Source: Muricea muricata (lineage: Eukaryota > Cnidaria > Anthozoa > Malacalcyonacea > Plexauridae). From it: DNA of 64,000 bases. The stretch covers positions 19,649,040-19,713,039 of the forward strand of contig OY979716.1 in the NCBI GenBank assembly GCA_963855995.1, read 5' to 3'. A program made the translations under genes and the position numbers. The notes beneath the pieces were generated by a model. It saw only the letters and a program-made list of their open reading frames with translations, ran no database searches and was not told the origin of the DNA. Every line of letters starts with the position of its first letter. Position 1 is the stretch's first letter. Shown one piece after another: positions 55,141 to 64,000 of this stretch.

Positions 55141-56858
55141 TCATGTTACGTGGTGGGTGCAACTTTGGCAATCACAATTTAACTGTCAAACACCACAGCA
55201 AAGGTGTTTAGGATTAGCTACCTTGATATGCTTTTGGTCAGTATCTAGTGAAGTCAGCAATATACTTCTAAGGCACTCAAACTGGCTTCGACAAAATGTC
55301 CTGACTGCTTCTTGCATACCCATTTTGTTTTTTGCAATGTCACGGTTATTGTAGTGCAACACTGCCGTTGCTGGTTGTCCATCCCTTCCAGCTCTGCCAG
55401 TTTCCTGAAAGTATGCCTGGATGGTATATGGTGGAGTGATATGAACAACACTCCGGATGCCTTTAATATCAACCCCCATTCCCAGGGCTACTGTGGCAAA
55501 TACAACCCTTATAGTACTTTTTGAAGAGCACAGCTGTTTCAGGATTTCATCTTTCATTTCTTGTGTTTGGGGTGAATGGAACTGAGCAAATAGCCTGTTC
55601 TCAGGTGCTGGCATTGATCCTGCTGGGAAGTATTGACTGCTCCCCAAAACTGACTCAAATATCTTGTAAGCAAACCCACACCATTTTAAAGGAATGTAGA
55701 TAATTGTTAATGGATAGTTTGCCTGTTCCTTCAATAAATCTTGAGCAATGGGAGAAAGAATTCTGACAATGGACTCGACATCTGGTTCACCTCGAAAATG
55801 TTTTGTATACATAATATTTGTTCGGTCTGGATTGCCAACAACTTCTGCACATGTCTTTAAACCCAATGACTTTTTTACAGATTCTCTGTCATCTTTACTT
55901 GCTGTGGCAGTAATGGCTACTACTGGAACACTCAAAAATGTTGCACACAAAACTGCCAAGTTGCCATAGTCTACTCTGAACTCTTTTCCCCTGAAATATT
56001 ACAGTAAAATTGACGTATTTTAGTTTTGCACTTTTTAAATACACAAGTAGCACAACACTATTGTTTCTGGATGGTTAGGCACTGAACAAGGTTCCAATAA
56101 AACCAAACAAACCAAAAATACAAATGGCAATAAATTATTGTCTTCTAATAAGATTTTATGGTAAAAATTGATATACTTATATACAAATACGACTATTCAA
56201 AGGTAAGCCAGGGAATTAATCGAATTTTTACTAAATATGGTAATTGTCTGGAAAGTGGAAATATATAGTATCATTAAACTTACCACTCTAAAATACAATG
56301 GGCTTCGTCTACTACAATCGCACAGACGTTCTCCTGGTAAGGTTTACTCTGCATCAGCTTCCTCCCATAAGCACATGACACAAGCGCTTCAGGGTGTGCG
56401 AACACAATGTTATAGTGTCCGATTTCAAGCTTGGCTTTGTCGCTAAGATGAAAGTCACAGACAACAGCTTCTAATTCTGGGTCGTTTTCCTCTTCCTCGA
56501 CTTCTGACGACCTTACGTCGAGAACAGTTGCCCGAATTCCACTTGAATCTAACCGTGAGATCTGGTTTGTCATCAGCGCGTTTAAAGGTGATACAACCAC
56601 GATAATTGATGATATGTTCACCTGTTCTTTCCGTTTCGGAACACCATGCTTCTTCGCATACAACAGGGCAGGAAGCAAGTAAAAAATCAGCGATTTACCG
56701 TATCCAGTAGGTAGGACGACCAGAATATCCAAATTTAGAAAAATCTGTTCTAGACAAATTACCTGCTTAGGCTTTAAAACAACATCACAATACAAGCTAT
56801 TTAATATTGCGAACTCCAAGCACGAAAGGAATTGCCAGCACTTCGAGTTTTTCAACAT
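55141..56858 (-). CDS. RecQ-family DNA helicase (transposon-encoded)
   Basis: Exon 1 56858-56284 (the frame is open from 56897, but MLKNSKC is the likelier start) and exon 2 55990-55186; the splice restores EWGKEFRVDYG. Motifs: Q/0-like KPKQVICLEQIF, Walker A LPTGYGKS, Ia VVVSPLNALM, DEAH box VVDEAHCILEW, III ITATAS, V FATVALGMGVD, VI QETGRAGRDG. About 459 residues to a TGA at 55186-55188. Readthrough gives QLNCDCQSC, so the TGA may have replaced a Cys codon of the RecQ zinc module (HLCCGV before it) and removed its last Cys residues; that extended frame stops at 55141. No RQC winged helix or HRDC domain is visible. Its start sits ~90 bp inside the right TIR, so the TIR probably supplies the promoter. 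Helicase core intact by eye. Confidence 0.88.
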
Positions 56859-57002
56859 TGCGACTGACGGAAAACCTGCGAGCGGGCCGAATGACATAAA
56901 TGTAAATTCCCCCGCCCCCGCACGGGAGAAGAATTTTCATGCTATCACGTGACCAGCCGATACCAGGGTCTTTCCCAAAGAAAGACCCTGGGTACAAGGT
57001 TA

Positions 57003-59684
57003 GTACCACTGAGCTTTATTACATCTGGAGAAAGCATCGCGCCGCCATCTTTGAAGCCATTTTAATGGCGGCAATTTGCAAAATTGGTTCCCGATTGGTT
57101 CCCGGCTACAGGTAGCTACCACTGACCCAAAACGCGATGCTATACGTCCGGCAAAGCTCTTCGCCCCCCTGGTTTTTAACAAAAAATTGTTTACGAGATA
57201 CCGAGAAAAAGGAAATAATCTTAAGATATTTTGATTTCTTTGAATGTATTTTTATACTACATTTGCTTAACGGTGAAAAAAGGTGTTTGCCTTACTTGTC
57301 GGAGCAAGAATCTGCTATAAATGCAGGGGAATTCCTCTTTCAGGTATGTTTCACAACATATACTTTGTATTTTGCGTACGATATTACAGACACGGCAACA
57401 CGCTTCGAGGTTTGTCTTGTTTGATAATAAAGTGTTTTTAGATCACACAAACCGTTAGATCTTATATACAAACGGTTAAAGGTTATTGACATAGTTTTTC
57501 TTCTTCTGAGCATTGTATTTTTATTGCTAGCTTCGTTTTGTTTTGCTGAAGAGTGAAGGCTGTTGCATTACTTGCATATGTTCGCCTAACTTTCCAGGAC
57601 TCAGCAGCATCTTTATGCAACTCTTTTCGGCTGCTTATGTAGAAAGTAGATACTACCAGAATATTTAAACAAAGTACACACTCGCTTTGTTTTAGGTTTG
57701 TACCTGCAAGTATATGTGCAAATCCAATACCTAAGAAAAAAGTCAGCTACAGAGAAGGGAAAATATCCAGGACATGGCATATAAGAGGTTTTGTTTTCCA
57801 AATGCACCAAGGTAACTCACACTTTATATTAACAATCAGAAGAAATTTAGAAGTGACAGGGTCCAGAAAACTGCATGTTTTCATTGTCAAGTTTTGTATT
57901 AGCCATTGATGCCTTTTAAAGATACAATAGTTGATTGCATGTGCACAGAAAATTAGACATTTCAAGACCAAATACAGGGGGCCAGTATTGAATGGGGTCA
58001 CTCTGTAAAAATAAAATTGTGTAATTATAATTGTAAATATCATTGACTTATCAATATTTAAGAGAGTCCTTGATAGTTCCACCCTTATAGAATAAAGGCA
58101 TTTGCTTTTCTTTGTGTATCCTTGTGTTGTAAAGGCAAAAATGTACTACAATATACTAATATACTTGTTAATGTTTTCTTATTTTGTAGGACCTATCTAC
58201 TGTAAGAACCTCACCTCAACATGGCATAAAGCATACATATGTAAATCAACAGAGACAGAAATTTTATCATGTCATATCTATGACATGATGAATGTTTTAA
58301 TAAAATGTCAAATTCTATATTGTACAGTAGTCACTACTATTCTTAAAGTTACATTGTTAATGTTAAGCTAGTAATGATACATGTAAAAAGCCAAATTAAA
58401 GAAGTTCAAAATTAGTCCTGCATTAATGCTGTCTCCAATTTTCTTCATAAATGCTATCTTCAAGACACATTTTGCATGTATTTTTTGCATTCCCCTAGAA
58501 TACAAAAGGTAAGAGTCTGTACAAACCAGGTGTCAAATTTACAGTGTTCACTAGAAACAAAAACATAACATTGACAAGAAAGGATGTGAGATGATACACA
58601 TTGGCATCACCTAGGGGATGGTAGTTGGACATAGGATTCATTGAAATCAGTAGAAAATTGCATTAGGAAAATGATGACTTTGACTCCCCTTCCTTAAAAA
58701 GGCATAGGACCCACAAATCAAGATGAGATGTGTTTTTTTGCAGACATATGTGTCAATTTGTGCCAGAGTAGAAAAGATATGCACTTCTATATCTAAACTT
58801 CTATGTATTTTACTGTCTCATTGCATACAGGGTGGTTAGCTTTACAAACTGTGTGTCAATGTACCTGAATAAAAGAACTAATTTGGCAGAAATATGAGAT
58901 TTTTAGAGGGTCCTGAAAAGGGTAAACTGGGAGCTGGGAATTGCATATATTTTTGATGGGAAAATAAGAGTCCATGCACTGGGACTTCCCATAAACACTG
59001 GACACCGGGATTAGTAGCCCTTCAGGACCCTGTTTTTATTATTCAAAGATATAAAATATACCAAAAGGCAATTTCAACTTTCTACATCCAACTGATCCAA
59101 GTTATACATAACATAAATCTGTACATTCAATGTTAGACTGTAGAGTATATTCAGGCGTCAAGCTTACAAATTTGATATAGAACAACATTGAACATGAAAA
59201 TTGAAAAAATAAACTTGAAAGAAAGAAACTCTAACTTTCAAATACCTGTTATTAAAATACAAAACTTCAAATAGTTCAGGCTGGTGTTCCTCATCAAAAA
59301 TCTTGCAATTGTCGACATTTTCAAGACTTTATTAATTTTCCGTTCCTGTCCAAGGCCAAGTATACGATGAATAACTTGTACATCTTTGAATAAATCGTAA
59401 AAGTCCCAAAAAATTCATCAAAATCACTCTCATTGACAAAAAAACTCACTGCGAAAAAGATCAACATATCATCCAGGGGGGTGTGAAAACAGCCGCGGGC
59501 TCAAAATTGAGCCTGGCTAGCGGTTACTACCTTTAGCCGTTGCCATAGATATGGCGTCAAATGGCGTGAGATGGCGTCAAATGGCGTGATGATTCGTCAG
59601 AAATCGGCCATGTTTTTGGCTTCAACTGTTTGACTGAGCAGAGATTGGCGTGCTATCTCCAGATGTAATAGAACTCAATGGTTG
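57003..59684. mobile_element. Inverted-repeat unit of family R
   Basis: Left arm GTACCACTGAGCTTTATTAC and ATCTGGAGAAAGCA (57003-57040), with weaker matches to ~57120, is inverted at 59580-59684 (ATCTCCAGATGTAATAGAAC, TCAATGGTTG). The interior is mostly non-coding. An open segment 57137-57345 ends at a GTATGT donor and could be a first exon, but I cannot place it. It may be an independent element, or the distal part of the helicase element. Confidence 0.55.
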
Positions 59685-59693
59685 GTACTATAC

Positions 59694-60962
59694 TGGCAGA
59701 TATAGATCAGCCACGTAACAAGCCCGTTTGAAGGTTAAACACCCTGAAATTAGGATCTTTCGCAATCATTGTAAATGAGCCATGAGTGTTGTTGTCTGAA
59801 ACCTCACTAGCGAAGAAATTCCTTAGAAATTTAGCGGCGGTTTTGTTATTTGGCGTTTTTGAAGACGATATACAGAGATAATATTCTCATTTGACAACGA
59901 AATAAGGTAGAGTGATTGTGATTATGTGTTTATAATATATCGTGTCGGGCGTGAAATATTTTGTTCAACACGTGAAATGTGTTGTTTTATATATTCCTAA
60001 AATTTTGTCGTTTGTTATCCAGAGAAAGCGGTCTGACTCAAGGATAGAGGAGAAAGTAAGCTGTAGAGAAGAAAAAGCAACAAGGTATGAAAATATTTCT
60101 TCACGATAGCTTGTATTTAGCAAACTATATACCGTATTTAACATCTTGCCACGTGGGTCGTGTGCACTTTTGTATGCAAATTAGTAAGTTTTAATGCATT
60201 AGAATGTTGATGCTTCAAATAAAATGACTTAGAAGAGATGTGCCAGAGAAATTCTTCCTCTGTGCTTCACTTAATTAAATGTCTCTTTAAAAAATCCTCA
60301 CTACAGAGATACCATGAGTGTGTGTATGTTTAGATGTATCACACTTATATATATCAAATATTAATACATTCTCATGTATTATTTTGCCTCCACCGAACAA
60401 GGGGGAATTTCGTTGTAGACCAATCAGCGCGTTTGTTTACGTTTTGGCTCTAAGCCAATCAAAATGCGTAATTTGCGAAATTTATAAACAAACACATGCA
60501 CTCAAATTCGAGAAAAGCTGCAAGCGAATTTTTATTTTTATTTCTCCAAAGTAAAATATGTTGCTCATGAAGGATTTATCCTGAAATTCCTCGCGGCGAT
60601 TTTTTATTTATGGCGTTGTTCCGGAGATATCGACCTTCAAACTTTGGCATGTGCAAGCCTAAATATAAACTTCGAATTCACAGAAGCACGAACGAAAATA
60701 ATATATAAATTATGTCTTTCACTGTGTGTTTGCTGTTATTACTTTAACTAATAAATATAGAGCCGATCTATGTCAATTTTAACCATGTAGACTCTTAGCG
60801 TTGCTTAATCACACTTAGCCACAGTTTGTACGGAAGCCCGCCAAAGACATGTTCGAACATTTCATTTTTCCCGCCCGAACGAACATTTTTCGTTCGAAAC
60901 ACAAAACATTTTCCAATTTCGTTGCTCTTTCAGACATTAACCGTTTTTGAATTTGCTGTGAA
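59694..60962. promoter_or_regulatory. Upstream region of the 60963 gene, otherwise non-coding
   Basis: No supported ORF. Includes AACGAACATTTTTCGTTCG, a small inverted repeat at ~60878-60897 about 65 bp before the ATG. No TATA box stands out. Confidence 0.4.
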
Positions 60963-63900
60963 ATGCCTAAGTTTTCTAAAAAATGCCAAAATCCTTTTCA
61001 CGATGAGTGGTCAGATGATTCTGAACTCTGTCCGTGTAGGATAATCAATTTGAGAGTGTACGGCTTGGGCGAATTCGCACAGGCGTTTGTCAAGTTTTTA
61101 GTTGATGAAAAAAATGTGACATCGAAAAAAATCAGTAGGATTTGCAAGAATTGTCTTCAGCAGTGCCTCAAAAAGAGGAAGTTTACCAAGCATTTACCAC
61201 AACAACAATCCACTAACGAGATTGAAATGAAGGTAAGCCAGAATTTTGCAGAAATGCATTGAAAAAATACAAAAAACTGAAATGCCCGAAAATTAACAGT
61301 GACTGCACATACTCGTATTTTTCAAATATTGGTATTTGGCAATTCTTCAAATGTCATGGACAATTGACGCATTCACTGGCAGTACTTAGACACTCAATCA
61401 CTGTCACTGTGCAGCAGTAATGTAATTTGAGTGTGATATTGAATGCACCCATGGGTGGATTTTCTGGGGGGGGGGGTTAGGAGGAGGTAAACCCCCAAAT
61501 TTTTCTTAACCCCCTCCAGAAAGTGTTCAAGCCCACAAGAATTTTGCTTCACCCCCCTGGTGAACTTTGGTTTGCCATTTCATGCACCTTCTAAAGCATC
61601 AAGAATGGCATATTACATATTACTTGCACCCCACCTAAAATTTTTCCACCCCTCCTGTTAAAAAAATGAAAATCCACCCTTGAATGCACTAACTTTGCAT
61701 TTCTATTTCAGTTTATACAGGTTTGAACTGTAAACATATCAAAACATAAACAAAAAGTGTACATTTGTGACTCCCATTTAGATTATTTCTTGGGTATCAA
61801 TGTAATGTCAGTGAGTTATGGCTTTAGTCCAAGACCTATTATCATATTTTAGAATAATACCACATTAAGATATACATATTCCAAATATATATTCCAAATG
61901 TAGCTTGAAGGAGTGACTACATATTTGCCAAGTCAACCAGATCAAGGGGAAAGTGATGATCCTGCTTTGGCAAGTCCTTCTACCAGTCAGCCATCCTGTA
62001 GCCAAAGCACTGAATCTACAGTAACATTAAGTTCCCCCAGTCAAGATTCCCTTGCCAATACAGGTTTGACTCCGATGAAGGCAAATGTTAAATGCCAGAC
62101 TAATGAGGTTATTTTCATGTCCAAAGAAGAGCAGGAAGAACTTATCCACAAAGCTGCTGAGAATATCGATATCAAAGGTGATTTGGAAAAATTAAAAAAA
62201 TTCTTCCTCGCTTACGACCCACAACCTGCTGTAATGGATCCAGAACAATTTCAGCATATGTGCACACAGGCTGGAGCTGCAAATCTATTTTCAACCCTGT
62301 ACAATGCTATGAGTTCGTATCGAATGTCAGATGAGCGCCAAAAATTAACAAAGGTTAGAGTCATGGTTGTCATTTATATAATGATCTACTCACAGTCACA
62401 ACGAGGGAATTGGTTCCAAGTGTCCCTTGCCAGAACGCTCCAGCAATTTGGAATAAGCCAGCAAGGTTTGGAATCTCTCCGAAACCTGGGTATTGTAGCA
62501 CATCCTCGTACCATTAAAGCATCCATGCATGTCTCATCTGCATCACATCTCGACAGAGTGAAAGGATTTTTTGAAACTGCAATTGAAAATGAACAATTTG
62601 TTATATTTTGTATTGATGACTATCATAACATACATACTAAGCATCGGCCTGAAACAAAAACCCAAACCCAATCGGTTCACACATCCACCTTACTAGTTAA
62701 AGTTTTCCCAAATATTAAAGCTGTGCTTAGCGATCCACATCAGCCTTTGTTACCTGTTAATCCAGTAGACGAGAAGTTATGCAAGAAATTAATAGATGAA
62801 AACATTGGCAACATTTCCCACACCTATGCTAGCAACATGCCAGATTGGGTGGTAGCAAAATACTTTGACCCCGAAGCAGAAAGACAGCGACTGGCAATTC
62901 ATGATTATCAACAAACTGAAATCAGAGAAATGCGAAACATGGACAATACAAAGCTTGTTGACAGTCTAAATTTACCATTGAAATCCTACAACGATGTACT
63001 CACTGCCTTTAATCACATGTTAGCGAATGGCTTAGAAAATTATCTCAACCATTATGCAGCTCCTTTTCCTGCTGATTGGCCCATGCAATTCTTTATGCGC
63101 CAACTAATATACAACACTAACTTGGTATCTTTACCTGATGTATGCAAGAATGTTGCTCCGCTAATCGGTCCTCTACATATTTCATTAAACTCCAGAGAGT
63201 GTGTGTTGCTGAATTTTCACCAGATTTTTGCAGATCTATATTCCTTCCTGTTTGGGGCAAAGGCAAAATTGGCAAAGAAACCTAAACCATGGCGACTATC
63301 CCTACTCCTAGAAGTAATGTATGGAGGTTGGACACTTGTAAGAGATACAATCATGTCAGTGTTCCTAAATTGCAAGGATATTGAATTTCTAACCCTAATC
63401 AACCTGATTGATAATTATGTTCCACTCGTCCTAAGCATATATTCTGTAGTGCTCAAGTGCAGTGACTATGGTCTTTATTGTAAATCACTCTTTCGCTGCT
63501 GGGTAATGATGATGATATTTCATCGCAGGCATTACAACAAAGCTCTGCTGGTTGCCCTGTCTACCCTAAAGTATTGGCATGAAAACACACATCCAATGCA
63601 CCTGGTCATTCAGCAGTTTTTAGCAGCATTTGATGAGTACCCAGTGGAAAATTTTCACTCAGTGCTTCGAGCAAGAACCAAGGAGACAGACACGGCAGAA
63701 CAGATATGTGAGAAAGCCAAAGAGATCGATGCCTGCAAGAAAGATATGCAAGAATTTCAATTGTCATTTGTCCCCTCCAGGAAGTTCAACTTCAGCAGGA
63801 AGCGCATTGACAGTCTCAAAACAAGGGCTGCAGAATTTCTGGTCAAAAAGTTTGAGGCCATCCACTCCCACCCTGGTATGGCATCCCAACAACCCCGGCA

Positions 63901-64000
63901 GCAAAGACAGCCAAAATATGTCACCAAATGGCATTTACCAAATTTATTTGGAACTCAAGTAGTTACCAACAAAGTCCTCCCACTCGGATTTTCTACTGTG
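60963..64000 (+). CDS. Large transposase-like protein, truncated by window end
   Basis: Exon 1 60963-61232 (90 codons, donor GTAAGC) has three Cys-pair motifs: CQNPFH, CPC and CKNCLQQC, a likely zinc module. Exon 2 starts at 61904 (acceptor CCAAATGTAG, phase 0) and is open for 699 codons to the last base of the window. It has a Ser/Pro-rich linker, a helical region, FVIFCIDDYHNIHTKHRP (D328/D329), the LLVKVFPNIKAV block, ADWPMQFFMRQ, GPLHISLNSRE, and near the end NFHSVLRARTKETD and SRKFNFSRKRIDSL. I know similar proteins as uncharacterised cnidarian families. The F-x-x-x-(V/I)D(N/D) block followed by an SxHxxxT segment parallels the DUF6589 gene at 51875, which suggests a transposon origin. 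No stop or frameshift seen. Element ends not identified. Confidence 0.75.
61450..61682. mobile_element. hAT-like MITE in the intron
   Basis: 233 bp with ends CATGGGTGGATTTTC and GAAAATCCACCCTTG. Flanks AATGCACC and AATGCACT (7 of 8). A long G run lies inside the left end. It sits in the intron of the 60963 gene, on which it should have no coding effect. Confidence 0.82.

Larger units (their letters stand above)
49294..57002. mobile_element. DUF6589 + RecQ helicase transposon (AcademH-like)
   Basis: Terminal inverted repeats 49294-49350 and 56946-57002 agree at 55 of 57 positions and begin CAACCTCGTACCCAGGG. Each TIR is itself a hairpin (CCAGGGTCTTTC/GAAAGACCCTGG). Two convergent genes start just inside the TIRs, a DUF6589-like gene on + and a RecQ-like helicase on -. 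The middle 54118-55140 is non-coding. Flanks GTACTATAC (left) and GTACCACTG (right) agree at only 5 of 9 bases. A perfect GTACTATAC lies at 59685, so the true right end may be 59684. The class assignment to the helicase-bearing Academ branch is from memory. Confidence 0.78.

Noticed and set aside
56880-56935. A further diverged family-1 MITE beside the helicase start
   Set aside because: Only a loose resemblance (ACATTTATGTCATTCGGCCCG on the minus strand); no inverted half or duplication.
57137-57345. First exon of another integrase gene (EIILRYF block)
   Set aside because: Weak resemblance to the N-terminus of the rva_4 integrases with wrong spacing; no downstream exon found.

Overview
The window looks like intergenic or heterochromatin-like DNA from an invertebrate animal, most probably a cnidarian. 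It is AT-rich. It holds intron-containing transposon genes with GT/AG junctions, hAT-type MITEs, a CR1/L2-like LINE, a Penelope-like element, Ginger-like, Academ-like and THAP-type DNA transposons, long microsatellites and a TTAGGG tract. I found no operon structure, rRNA or tRNA, and no gene I would confidently call a host housekeeping gene. Almost every recognisable coding segment belongs to a mobile element. The species guess rests on how these families look to me, not on a search.

Layout. 1-3.3 kb: decayed Academ-type transposase split by a MITE. 4.0-5.5 kb: a second MITE family and a cysteine-protease fragment of Helitron type. 6.2-10.8 kb: a minus-strand DDE integrase gene (rva_4 type) with a 9-residue repeat tail, a foldback element inserted in that tail, and a 20-bp repeat array just upstream of the gene. 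10.8-15.4 kb: microsatellite, foldbacks, a ~79-bp tandem repeat and a hammerhead-like motif. 15.4-19.6 kb: a nearly complete multi-exon Ginger-like integrase gene (H2C2, rve, GPY/F, 9-residue repeats, Ulp1-like protease). 19.7-23.2 kb: a giant palindrome with an integrase first exon in each arm and a MADF exon in the centre. 23.8-27.2 kb: Ty3/gypsy RT, a LINE 3' end and 1.1 kb of tetranucleotide repeats. 27.3-35.5 kb: a minus-strand LINE interrupted by an apparently intact 6.5-kb DNA transposon with a 1521-codon ORF. 35.5-40 kb: non-coding repeats. 40.3-43.6 kb: THAP-domain transposase pseudogene. 45-47 kb: Penelope-like fragments and a MITE. 49.3-57.0 kb: an element with convergent DUF6589-like and RecQ-like genes between 57-bp inverted repeats. 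57-59.7 kb: a second inverted-repeat unit. 61-64 kb: a large transposase-like gene running off the window.

The two most interesting systems are the 6.5-kb element and the 49.3-57 kb element. The first encodes one protein with zinc-binding N-terminal modules, a putative DDE core, a domain with the full set of FEN1/XPG-type acidic positions, and a Cys-rich CXC tail. Its 3-bp target duplication is proved by the interrupted LINE ORF, which becomes continuous when the element is removed. The second pairs a DUF6589-type protein with a RecQ-family helicase, and a MITE at 46.5 kb carries the same ends with a 9-bp target duplication. From memory, these two layouts resemble the XPG-bearing and helicase-bearing branches of the Academ superfamily. 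I could not check this, so novelty at family level is uncertain.

Insertion order can be read directly in several places: MITEs inside one arm of the palindrome with empty sites in the other arm, a MITE inside the catalytic core of a hammerhead-like motif, and a foldback inside a coding minisatellite.
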